From: Cyanobium sp. FGCU52
GTDB lineage: Bacteria > Cyanobacteriota > Cyanobacteriia > PCC-6307 > Cyanobiaceae
NCBI GenBank assembly: GCA_024958715.1
Contig: JANWUS010000011.1
Coordinates: 1 to 33,566, forward strand
DNA: 33,566 nt
Reading direction: 5' to 3'
The notes below the pieces were generated by a model. That model saw only the letters and a program-made list of their open reading frames with translations, made no database searches and was not told the DNA's origin. The number at the start of each line of letters is the position of its first letter. Positions within the stretch are counted from its first letter, which is position 1. Positions 24,701 through 31,977 of this stretch are shown here, in pieces. Both the position numbers and the translations under genes were made by a program.

Positions 24701-26448
24701 TTGCGTGTCTTGAAGCCTGCCTGAGAGTTGTTCAGCTTCTTTGTCGCAGTCGTCAGTTTGTTACGCAGGTCCTCGCAGCTGGCAGCGACGATCGCGAGGC
24801 GGCAGGCCTGTGTAGTCTCCTGCGAGAGTGTCCATGCAATCCCAGCGAGAGTGTGCGGCTCTTCATCCACAACGGCGGCCTCCAGGTAGGCCTGGAGGGA
24901 ATGGATGCGCTCCCTCAGCGCCTGACGGTTCGGCGCGGTCAGCACCACCAGTTCGTTAGGCCAGCGGCTATGCAGTTGTTGAGGAGCCTCGTAGGGATGG
25001 CCGCGATACTCTTCGAGAATGGCGTGGGTATTGATCCCCCCAAATCCAAAAGCATTCACAGCTGCCCGACGCGGATGGTCGCGATGAGCATGAATCCAGG
25101 GTCGCGTCCTGGTGTTTATGTAGAATGGAGTCGACTCAATGTCGAGGTCGGGATTAACTTCTTCGCAGATTGTTGGCGGCAGAATCTTGTAATACAGCGC
25201 CAGGATCGTCTTGATCAGGCCTGCTGCACCCGCGGCCGTCGTGCAATGAGCCACCATCGACTTGACGGATCCGAGGGCGCAACGGGGAAATGCCGCACGC
25301 TCGCCAAACACGGACCGCAGAGAGCCCACTTCCGTGCGATCGCCGAGGGGAATGCTTGTGCCATGGGCCTCCACCAGGCCAATGGTTCTGGGGTCAATGC
25401 CGGTTTCACCATAGACCCGCAGCATGGCGAGCGCTTCCCCTTCCAGCCGAGGTGCGACGCTGCTCAGGGCTTTCCCGTCGCTCGCTGATCCAACGCCTTT
25501 GAGTGTCGCGTAGATGCGGTCTCCGTCGGCTTCCGCGTCGCGCAATCGTTTGAGCACAAGGATGCCCAGACCCTCTCCGAGAAGGGTGCCGCTTGCCGCG
25601 GCATCAAAGGGACGGATATCAGCGCGGGTAAGCGCTCCCAGCTGATTGAAGATCAGAGAGATCGGGGCCGGCGTGGAGGCGTTGACGCCACCGACAATCG
25701 CTAGATCGCATCTGTTGTGGCGCAGTTCCTCCATGCCCAGATGCAGGGAGATCAGCGACGAGGCACAGGCGGCGTCAACCACGTAGTTGGGCCCCATCAG
25801 ATCCAATCGGTTCGCGACGCGTCCGGTCACATTGTTCGGGACGAGTCCCGGACACATCTCCGCTGAAAACGGCGGGAGGCTGTCCTTTAATCCCTCACGG
25901 ACGCGCTCCAGAGTCTCATGATCAACCTGAGGGGCGATATGCGCCAGCAGTTCGACCGTCTGATCGACGATAAGGCCATGCTGCAGCAGATTGGCGAAGC
26001 CACGGTTCATGTAGCTGCCGTAGCCAAGGATCAGCCCTGTCCGCTCTCCATCAAAGGGCCGCAGCGGAGCACCGCTACCATAGCCTGCATCGGCAAGCGC
26101 CTGGGAGACGAGCTCGATGGCCAGGTACTGGTCCGGACCGCCCCCATCGACGGCGCAGGGCATGATCCCATATTTCAGAGGGTTGAACCTTGCCAGGTCA
26201 TGCAGAAATCCTCCTTTTTCAGTGCAGAGACGATCATTTCGCGTCACTAAGGGATCATAGCTGTTTCGGATCCACTCGCTGCTTGCCTTCGTGACTGCAT
26301 CAACACGATCGCAGATGTTTTGCCAGTACTCCTGCAGACCATTGGCCTTGGCGAACAACGCCGACATGCCGATCACGACGATGTCACTGGCGTGCGCTGC
26401 CTGTTGGTTGCCGTCGGCCGAAGGCGGCAGGGCTGAAGAGGACGTCAT
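21754..26448 (-). CDS. Second lipid megasynthase: KS-AT-DH-phosphopantetheinyl transferase
   Basis: A 1564-residue protein. KS ~20-475 has DAACASS (Cys ~224), EAHGTS and VAHCTTAAG, so its triad is complete. AT ~596-940 has GEGSQ, GHSSGEN and YHTP. A hot-dog dehydratase region follows (~1030-1320) with LEDHVFGG and LPVIPLTFSLE, wording typical of PfaC/HglD-type synthases, and MFHGPRLQGV. The C-terminus ~1350-1564 is a Sfp/PfaE-type 4'-phosphopantetheinyl transferase, with SISHSEGYALAAV, IGLDLERR and WCAKEAAAKALG. There is no ACP, so it must act on the ACP of the other synthase or of the sulfotransferase, which its own PPTase could activate. It starts at ATG 26448, 138 bp downstream of the HlyD-like gene. 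The fused PPTase strongly suggests a self-contained system. Confidence 0.9.
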   Translation of the reverse strand: MTSSSALPPSADGNQQAAHASDIVVIGMSALFAKANGLQEYWQNICDRVDAVTKASSEWIRNSYDPLVTRNDRLCTEKGGFLHDLARFNPLKYGIMPCAVDGGGPDQYLAIELVSQALADAGYGSGAPLRPFDGERTGLILGYGSYMNRGFANLLQHGLIVDQTVELLAHIAPQVDHETLERVREGLKDSLPPFSAEMCPGLVPNNVTGRVANRLDLMGPNYVVDAACASSLISLHLGMEELRHNRCDLAIVGGVNASTPAPISLIFNQLGALTRADIRPFDAAASGTLLGEGLGILVLKRLRDAEADGDRIYATLKGVGSASDGKALSSVAPRLEGEALAMLRVYGETGIDPRTIGLVEAHGTSIPLGDRTEVGSLRSVFGERAAFPRCALGSVKSMVAHCTTAAGAAGLIKTILALYYKILPPTICEEVNPDLDIESTPFYINTRTRPWIHAHRDHPRRAAVNAFGFGGINTHAILEEYRGHPYEAPQQLHSRWPNELVVLTAPNRQALRERIHSLQAYLEAAVVDEEPHTLAGIAWTLSQETTQACRLAIVAASCEDLRNKLTTATKKLNNSQAGFKTRNGLFYGESTEPPRRTVFLFPGEGSQYADMLSDLCMLFPEVRRWFDLLDEALGAADRPAPSSVIFPPPTSISDQERQLAGDLLTGLEIGPAAVFAASMAMYELTRMFGLHPDAMVGHSSGENSALTASGTVTYERQADLIEKMGEFDQVIKEVESRGLVQRGTLLAVGGMEQSVLREAIAPCGDDVVIAMDNCSNQCILFGPPEEMTTVAEQLRQSGGICLELPFDRAYHTPHFAAVAQELRRFYDTFPFQAAHTAVYSCATCERFPDDPAAMRDLAAYQWMAPVRFRDMIQKLYDDGYRQFIEIGPSANLTAFVTDILRGRKGTVSVATNNRTRPGLEQLQHSLGQLIAVGMDLDLAPLFSRRNLSTCNLEARPTARPAEMPLVTTLPVPSLTDDVIGRLREQLGQATASGSAALYAAPSSDREALDPTHWPLLGTVISRSTQRLICERRFNLAEDWFLEDHVFGGSLSQHQPALTPLPVIPLTFSLEMMAEAASALAGPGLRVVSLHQLRGYRWLALDRGSLVLRVEAASRTPADLSSVEVRIVQIEPDVDPILVFEGSVQLAPALPAAPEASLFALASPQVPSLADPELYRTCMFHGPRLQGVKHLRQWSSDGIEADLRVLPVTDFFRRCRQPRFILDPGLLDAAGQLVGYWISEQWGPADSYCFPFQISDIYQYEDPLPAESDVLCRCLLSFTQEHQIEAQFELLDCNGRLLYRIQNWTDICYQVPRNNFYPCRLNPQSEFLSEPWLQVETGALCRVVAPFPDQFLDRSWGIWKRMLAHLMLNAAEREEWYALPEAGPRRTEWLLGRIAAKDALRQWAWQYLGLALAPVDIQIRTTPTGQPYGDCPALGVEPLPPVSISHSEGYALAAVAPSGQPIGLDLERRSSGRDWEALLDGFSAGEKSLLQQLDIPSRELATLGMWCAKEAAAKALGTGLAGAPTLWEVCQYTPDLSKCWVSHAGQTLPVRIWFTESDVVALCFL

Positions 26449-26586
26449 CGGATCACTGGGGGTGGGCGTTCAGAGTCGCAACGCGCGACATCACTTGATC
26501 AGCACAGGGGGAGACTGTGGTCGCAAGCGCCCGGGCATGGATCTCCTGGGTCCAGCCGCCTGGCGGAAGGAGCCACCGCTCGGCCA

Positions 26587-27789
26587 TCAGGGCAGCCATG
26601 ACCACACCTCGATCTGAAAGAAGCGCACCAGCGAGCGCGTGAAGGCCACCGCCAGGGGGACTGTGTCACCATCCACCTTGGCGTAACCGCTCATCCCCGG
26701 ACGCAGACGCCCGTCCTTGTTCGGCAACTGGATGATCACCCCAAGCAGCCGTGCTTCCGTGGGATGGGCGACGGTGACGGTGTCTCCGCTGTTATCCGAG
26801 CGACTCTGTTCGGTTTCGATCAGATGGAGGCTGGGTTCAATCGACACCACTTCACCGCGGATGGGAGCATCAGGGAACGCCATCAGTTTAACTTCCACCT
26901 CTTTGCCTGGCTTAAGCCGATCCGCTACCACCTCTGGCAATTGCACCCGCGCACGCAGCTTGCCGCTGTCGGCCGCTTCGGCGGTCGCGTAGGTGTCTCC
27001 CTTGTCCAGGTAGGTGCCGATCTTATCTCTTAAATGATGATCAATCAGGATGCCATTGAAAGGCATTTCAATGCGGGCTCGCTTCAGTTCGTCCGACGCG
27101 AAAGCGAACTGCTTGTTCAGTCGCTCCCTTTCGCCTTGTGCGACGCCGATGCGTTCCTGCGATTCTTTCAGGGACTGAAGCTTCTCATTCACCGTGGCCT
27201 CAAGCTCCTGGACGTCAGAGGCTTCGGTATCGGCTTGCCGTTTGTAGTCCTCCGCCACCTGCTCGGAGATGGCTCCTTCGATGCTGAGAGCGTGATACCG
27301 TTTGGCGGCTCTTGCGCTAAAGCTGGCGCGAATACCTGCCGTTTTCAGCTGCACTTTGGCCGCGCTGAGTTGCTGTTGCGCCACCTCAATCTCCCGCTTA
27401 GCGACCGTGATACTGGCATTCTGGGTTTCAATCTGCTTGGAAATCGTCTGCTGTTGTGTTTCCAGATCAGGGACGTCAAGGGTAGCTAGCAGCGTTCCCG
27501 CTGGAACCACCGTCCGATTGCCCCCATCCACCAGGACTTGGCCGACCCGGCCGCTGACCTTGGCCTGGATCTGTTGCTGGGTCAGTGGCAGCAGTTCCAC
27601 CTTGCCGCCAGGTTTCAGATTGTATGGCAGGCATCCGATGATCCCTAGGCCGATCAGCACACCCAGAGTCAGCCGGTGATGACGCGCGAAGTGGGTGGCC
27701 TGCCGGCGACTGGGCAAGGACCAACGGATCTTGGGTTGGGGGGCGATGGCGACCGGTGGTCGCTCACGCTCAAGGGAAGGTACCTTCAT
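26587..27789 (-). CDS. HlyD-family membrane fusion/adaptor protein
   Basis: A 400-residue protein with a single N-terminal membrane segment (LGVLIGLGIIGCL, around residues 48-60). It then has a lipoyl-like half-motif (AKVSGRVGQVLVDGGNRTV), a long coiled coil (~115-250), a returning lipoyl half (MPFNGILIDHH) and C-terminal beta-barrel domains (PGKEVEVKL, LRPGMSGYAKV). This is the periplasmic adaptor architecture of type I and RND-like exporters. ATG 27789 is chosen because it overlaps the upstream stop by one base (TGATG), implying translational coupling to the M50-like membrane protein. No ABC ATPase is in the window. Similar PqqD/M50 plus HlyD pairs lack a dedicated ATPase. It probably helps move the cluster's product across the envelope, which is inference. 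Confidence 0.8.
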   Translation of the reverse strand: MKVPSLERERPPVAIAPQPKIRWSLPSRRQATHFARHHRLTLGVLIGLGIIGCLPYNLKPGGKVELLPLTQQQIQAKVSGRVGQVLVDGGNRTVVPAGTLLATLDVPDLETQQQTISKQIETQNASITVAKREIEVAQQQLSAAKVQLKTAGIRASFSARAAKRYHALSIEGAISEQVAEDYKRQADTEASDVQELEATVNEKLQSLKESQERIGVAQGERERLNKQFAFASDELKRARIEMPFNGILIDHHLRDKIGTYLDKGDTYATAEAADSGKLRARVQLPEVVADRLKPGKEVEVKLMAFPDAPIRGEVVSIEPSLHLIETEQSRSDNSGDTVTVAHPTEARLLGVIIQLPNKDGRLRPGMSGYAKVDGDTVPLAVAFTRSLVRFFQIEVWSWLP

Positions 27790-28994
27790 CAACTCATTTC
27801 CGAGAATTTCACCAATGTTTTCACCAAATAGCGAAGGAACACTGCCGATACCCCGATCAAGGTGAGGGGTAATCCAGCCTGGCCAAGAAGCCCATACAGT
27901 AGCTTGCCTACACCACTGCTGAACAGGATGACGAGAAAGACCAGTATGGCCAGGGTGAAAATCATGGAGATCGCCCCCAGCGCTCCCATTCCGAACGCCC
28001 GTGCGTTGCCCAGGGCCATGGGCAGGCTGCGGCGGCGTATGATCATAAGGCACAGTAGCTGAGCCTGCGGTAAAATTTGTGGCTTGCGCATATAATTCGC
28101 GAGAAAGCAATAGCCGTCGTGATACCAGAGTGGGCTGCCGTATGTCACCAGCTGCAGGGCTCCACTGATCAACATGAACAGGGCCCATTGGCACAGGGAG
28201 CCCGAAGTGGAGCGCGTGTTGAACCACAGGATCACGACGGCGGCAGTGACGATCAGTCGCAACAGCAGTGGTGTCCCGTAGACCCACAGACGTTGACGTT
28301 GCGTCAGGGTTTCAATCCTCTCGGTCGCGATGTCGATCACCGGCAAAAAACCACTTTCAAGCCGGATTCCCATTCTTCTCACCTGTCCGCCGAAGAATGT
28401 GAGAACCAGAGCCTGAAGCCCCAGTGCCATCAGCTGCAGGGTCCACATCGTGCCGAAGTGGCTTGTCAACATCTGGCTCAACGGCAGCTGGAAAAGTGAA
28501 TTCAGGTCGGTTCCAAGTGCTCTCTTGTTGTGCAGCAGCGTCGTGATCGCCATCAGCGTCATCGGCAGGCTCAACCACAGCGCCATGGGCCCCAGCCAGG
28601 AGAACTCATGCAGCGTGTTGGCAACCTGTTTCAACCAGCGTGTTGACACGGGAAACGACCAGACGAATTGCGGTGGTGGGCGACCGACCACCAGTTTCGG
28701 CCCTGTCTCCAGACGGGGTTCCAGCAGATCGGCGGCAGCGAGTTCCTCGAGGAACCTGTCGAATTCCTGCCGGCTGATTGTTGTGCCAAAGCGTTGACGA
28801 AAGGCCTGGCGAATCTCGTCGATGCTCTGGTATCCGTCCCAATTCTTGCAGAGGAAGAATTTGCGTCGTCCAAATCGGAAAGTCTGCCCTGAGAGCATGT
28901 CCCTGATCAGGAATAACGGTCCACCTTCACTGACGCTGAAGGTGGAGGTGATGACCAGATCCTTGCGAAATCGACTTTCGTGTAAGGTCAGCAC
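27789..28994 (-). CDS. PqqD/M50-like membrane protein with lost zinc motif
   Basis: A 401-residue protein. Residues ~1-100 resemble a PqqD-like winged-helix domain (FRKDLVITSTFS, FLCKNWDGYQSIDEI). The rest has about six membrane segments arranged like the putative peptide zinc metalloproteases (M50/site-2-protease-like) that pair with HlyD adaptors. At the place where those carry HExxH-x(8)-FGG, this protein reads MALGLQALVLTFFGG, so the two histidines and the glutamate are gone. The second motif keeps its aspartate (SPLWYHDGY). It is therefore probably a non-proteolytic membrane partner of the adaptor. Its stop overlaps the HlyD start, and it begins 13 bp after the bicupin stop, so the three genes form one tight unit. 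Confidence 0.7.
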   Translation of the reverse strand: MLTLHESRFRKDLVITSTFSVSEGGPLFLIRDMLSGQTFRFGRRKFFLCKNWDGYQSIDEIRQAFRQRFGTTISRQEFDRFLEELAAADLLEPRLETGPKLVVGRPPPQFVWSFPVSTRWLKQVANTLHEFSWLGPMALWLSLPMTLMAITTLLHNKRALGTDLNSLFQLPLSQMLTSHFGTMWTLQLMALGLQALVLTFFGGQVRRMGIRLESGFLPVIDIATERIETLTQRQRLWVYGTPLLLRLIVTAAVVILWFNTRSTSGSLCQWALFMLISGALQLVTYGSPLWYHDGYCFLANYMRKPQILPQAQLLCLMIIRRRSLPMALGNARAFGMGALGAISMIFTLAILVFLVILFSSGVGKLLYGLLGQAGLPLTLIGVSAVFLRYLVKTLVKFSEMS

Positions 28995-29007
28995 TGGGTC
29001 TCACTCC

Positions 29008-29952
29008 TTACCAGTCCTGAAAGCAGACACCACTGGCCGGTTCCTCATGCCAGTAGGTGCGCAGGTGTCGGTAGAGGGGGAAATCCTGGGTGACGAGATA
29101 GATGGCGACGTCTTCCCCTTCGTTGTGGTGGGAGTGCAGTTTCCCCGCTGGTGTGACGGTAACAGTAAAATCCTGCCATTCTATTCTTTGGTCTCCTATG
29201 ATAGAATAGGCCTTGGAACCGGCGACAAACAACTGAACAGCGACAGCGGCATGTCGATGTGGGCTCTGGTGTTCATCGGGGACGAGCCACTTCCACGCCG
29301 GCACAAAAGAACTGTAGAGAACTTCAGCATCGCGCCCGAAGTGCACCACTCCACTCGTGCCAGTCAGGTTCAGCGTGCTTGCCTGTGTCGCTCTGATGGC
29401 GTTGCCCCCATAGTGCAGTGGTTGTTCACTGGAGGGCCGGGCCTGCAATCCCAGGAAACGGGCCAGCGGCTCATCGCTCACGACATAGATCACGCTGTCG
29501 CTTTCAGCCCGGTGAGCCGCCGCGTTCCCAGCGGGCAGATAAAACGCGTCCCCAGCACTCCAGGCGAGCCGTTCTCCCTTGCCGCTTGAGGTGCCATGTC
29601 CACGAATGACGAAATAAAATTCTCTGCCACCTTGAAACTGCGTAGTAAGGGTTTCGCCGGCATGGACCACGATGTAGGCCGCCAAGAGAGTTGGCGTTGT
29701 GCCGGGTCCCTGCATCTGCAACTGTTCCGACCGATCGAGCAGCACCAATCCGCTGGGCGTCTCCGGGTCGAACGCCCGCTTGCGTTCGGCGTGAAAAACC
29801 CATGGTTCCACCTTCGGCTTCCCCTTGCGCGGCTTCTGTTGGAGCCCTTGACGTTCCACAAGACTGACACCGCCCCTCGAGATCAGGGTGGCCTGCGGGC
29901 TGCTCGCCATGCCATCCGTCGCGGTTGAGGTGGCACCTTGGTGCGACTGCAT
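29008..29952 (-). CDS. Bicupin protein
   Basis: A 314-residue protein with two cupin barrels. The first (~85-165) keeps the fold signature (GREFYFVIRGHG, WSAGDAFYLPAG) but not the metal-binding histidines. The second (~205-295) has H232-R-H234 and H273/H275/H276 (KLHSHHNEG), enough for a metal site. The layout resembles gentisate-1,2-dioxygenase-like and related bicupins, which may be dioxygenases, isomerases or binding proteins. It starts at ATG 29952, and the M50-like gene follows 13 bp later, so it is tightly linked to the HlyD/M50-like export pair. It might modify or bind the transported compound; the function is not determinable from sequence. Confidence 0.7.
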   Translation of the reverse strand: MQSHQGATSTATDGMASSPQATLISRGGVSLVERQGLQQKPRKGKPKVEPWVFHAERKRAFDPETPSGLVLLDRSEQLQMQGPGTTPTLLAAYIVVHAGETLTTQFQGGREFYFVIRGHGTSSGKGERLAWSAGDAFYLPAGNAAAHRAESDSVIYVVSDEPLARFLGLQARPSSEQPLHYGGNAIRATQASTLNLTGTSGVVHFGRDAEVLYSSFVPAWKWLVPDEHQSPHRHAAVAVQLFVAGSKAYSIIGDQRIEWQDFTVTVTPAGKLHSHHNEGEDVAIYLVTQDFPLYRHLRTYWHEEPASGVCFQDW

Positions 29953-30207
29953 GGTGCTTCTAGCGCGCCAGGCCCGCAGAGCTCTCTGACCGCTGCATCA
30001 GGGCGTGATCAAACTTCATGATTGCCGTGCGTTGAGTCCAGGCCCCATTAAACCGCATTTTAAAGGAGTATTCCGATCGATCTGTCGCCGATCGGACCAC
30101 AGTGACGAATCCTTGCATTGTCATGGCATGGATCTTCAACCGGCGATCCATCGCCAGATCGCTGTCTTCGTGAGCGTGAGCGCTCAGGCTCTCTAGGGGC
30201 AACGGTC

Positions 30208-31560
30208 TCAACCGTGCACACCCGCATGGGGAGGCGACGGTGTCGTGACCGTAGCGGCCAGTAACTGCTGGACGTCCAGTTGCCGGTAGCCCATCGATTC
30301 GGCCAGTTGCCAGGTGAGATCCCCAAGAAAATCCTGGTCGAGAAACTGTCGCCAACGGGTGGCGGACTCGGGCTCGATCCCCTTGTGCAAGTGGAACTTC
30401 AGATCGCCCGGCATGCGTGTCAGTTTGCGTGTTCCCGACAGCATTCGCCGTTCTGGGGCGCTGTAGGGTTCGAGCATCGCTGGGTCAAGGCTGATCCCGG
30501 CCAAGTCGCAGATCCTGGCCACTTCCTGACCGGGATTAGTGACCAGTGACTCAAAGTGAAGCTCCAGCCACCGCCTTGCGGGTACCTGTTTCTTGAATTC
30601 CAGGATGTTGCGATGGCTGACAACCCAGGTCAGCTCAGCGAGCTGACTGCGCTCAAAGTTATTTTCATACAGGACTGGGGTGAATCGGTCCAGCTGCGAT
30701 TCTTCGTAGGAGCGAATCATCCCATAGGGATGCCTGATGAGGTGAATATAGAGCGGTTCCTCAAAGTCAGATTCGGCTCTTGCAAGAATATTCAGGTCCA
30801 GGGGATAGAGCGGCGTCTTATCCACCAGGCAGCGCTCTCCAAGCTGTTTCTGCATCAGGCGATAGAACTCCCTGGTGCGCATCCGCTGTTGTTCAAAGCC
30901 GGCCATCATCGCTTCGGCTGTATCCGCGTCACATCCGTAGAGCTCAACTAGGGCGCGGATGGTGCCTTCCATTAGATGGCTGTTCACCTCGCCAGCCAGC
31001 TCCTGGCGCCGCTGCGCCAAGTCGTCATACATCAGCAGGTATAGCTCTGGTGGCGCAAACAGTTGCGGGTGCCCGGCGAGGATGACGCGAAGCAGCGTGG
31101 AGCCCGACCGGGGCGGACAAAGGACAAAGATCGCCTGAGGGTTTTTGGATGCTGTTCCTGCCTGCGCCTGAAGGCTGCGTGACCGAATCGTGTTCCGAAA
31201 CGCCGTCACCGTGGCCTCTGTAATCCGGGGATGGTGGAGCACCGTTTCCGCACGACTGGCTGGAAGCTCCGGGATTGTGTTGTCCACGGGCTGTGCTGTT
31301 CCGCCCTGTTCTTCTAGCAGTTGCCTGCGCACAAACCGGACCAGCTCCCCGACGTTAACGTCCTTAACGTAGGTGCCATTGTTGAGGAGCAGTGCCTGAA
31401 AACCCAGCTTTCGTCCGAACTTGGCTTCGATGTCAACAATGAGTTGCACGAAGTCCAGCGACGAGAATCCGAGCGTTCTAACCAGTTGCGTCGTCGGTCC
31501 AATCGATTCATCGTGATCGTATCCATGCTCCTCCATGAGCGTTTCGATCAGCGTGATCAA
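30208..31560 (-). CDS. ACP-sulfotransferase didomain protein
   Basis: A 450-residue protein. Residues ~1-85 form an acyl carrier protein with LGFSSLDFVQL and phosphopantetheine-site Ser34. After a linker, residues ~140-435 form a PAPS-dependent sulfotransferase: CPPRSGSTLLR (148-158) is the 5'-phosphosulfate loop, followed by LVDKTPLYPLDL and YIHLIRHPYGMIRS. The sulfotransferase wording is that of the domains embedded in cyanobacterial PKS/NRPS lines, including CurM, where ACP-ST-TE sulfonates a beta-hydroxyacyl chain. Here the ACP-ST pair is free-standing and has no TE. The start is uncertain: TTG 31560 has an AGGAAGAG directly before it, and helix-like sequence continues in frame further upstream without an ATG. 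It should sulfate a chain passed from the megasynthases. Confidence 0.85.
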   Translation of the reverse strand: MITLIETLMEEHGYDHDESIGPTTQLVRTLGFSSLDFVQLIVDIEAKFGRKLGFQALLLNNGTYVKDVNVGELVRFVRRQLLEEQGGTAQPVDNTIPELPASRAETVLHHPRITEATVTAFRNTIRSRSLQAQAGTASKNPQAIFVLCPPRSGSTLLRVILAGHPQLFAPPELYLLMYDDLAQRRQELAGEVNSHLMEGTIRALVELYGCDADTAEAMMAGFEQQRMRTREFYRLMQKQLGERCLVDKTPLYPLDLNILARAESDFEEPLYIHLIRHPYGMIRSYEESQLDRFTPVLYENNFERSQLAELTWVVSHRNILEFKKQVPARRWLELHFESLVTNPGQEVARICDLAGISLDPAMLEPYSAPERRMLSGTRKLTRMPGDLKFHLHKGIEPESATRWRQFLDQDFLGDLTWQLAESMGYRQLDVQQLLAATVTTPSPPHAGVHG

Positions 31561-31977
31561 CTCTTCCTGTATTTGCGCCGATTCGATGGCCCTGCCTAAA
31601 ACTCATTCCCCTATTTGATCATGGATCACCCTGTTTGTCAATTCAGTCTTCATCTTCCGCCTTCTGCGCTTCGTGACCTGTGGGCTTGTCTGCGAGGGTG
31701 CCGCTCCTCGCGGGTGCGCTGGCGGAAGCTTCTTGCCGCCTCGTCCTGCAGCTGGCGCAACCATCGGCTAAAATAAGCTTGCCATGCAAAATTGCCTCGC
31801 TCCTGGGGCTGGTCCAGCGCAGCGTGCGAGAGTCTCTATCCTGCTCAGCGCTGTGAGTGGCTTCCTGCTAGCTCCCCGCCCTGGCATTGATTCGTCTTAT
31901 GGCGACTGGAGCGCCTGTACAACGGGTTCAGCTGGCGACTAGGTTCTGGGTCTAATTTTGTGGTCCTTGATAGAATC
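31561..31977. other. Divergent intergenic region
   Basis: 417 bases between the minus-strand sulfotransferase and the plus-strand methyltransferase, so it should hold both promoters. Two short plus-strand frames (31621-31776, 51 codons; 31784-31942, 52 codons, with a hydrophobic SILLSAVSGFLLA stretch) are present but show no family signal. No -35/-10 pair or operator could be picked with confidence. Confidence 0.4.

Noticed and set aside
27790-28287. 166-residue extension of the HlyD-like protein
   Set aside because: It overlaps the M50-like gene completely and has random composition; the coupled ATG at 27789 fits the family start.
31621-31942. Two short plus-strand frames (51 and 52 codons) in the sulfotransferase/methyltransferase gap
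   Set aside because: There is no ribosome binding site or family signal; the second has a hydrophobic stretch, but length and position are compatible with chance.
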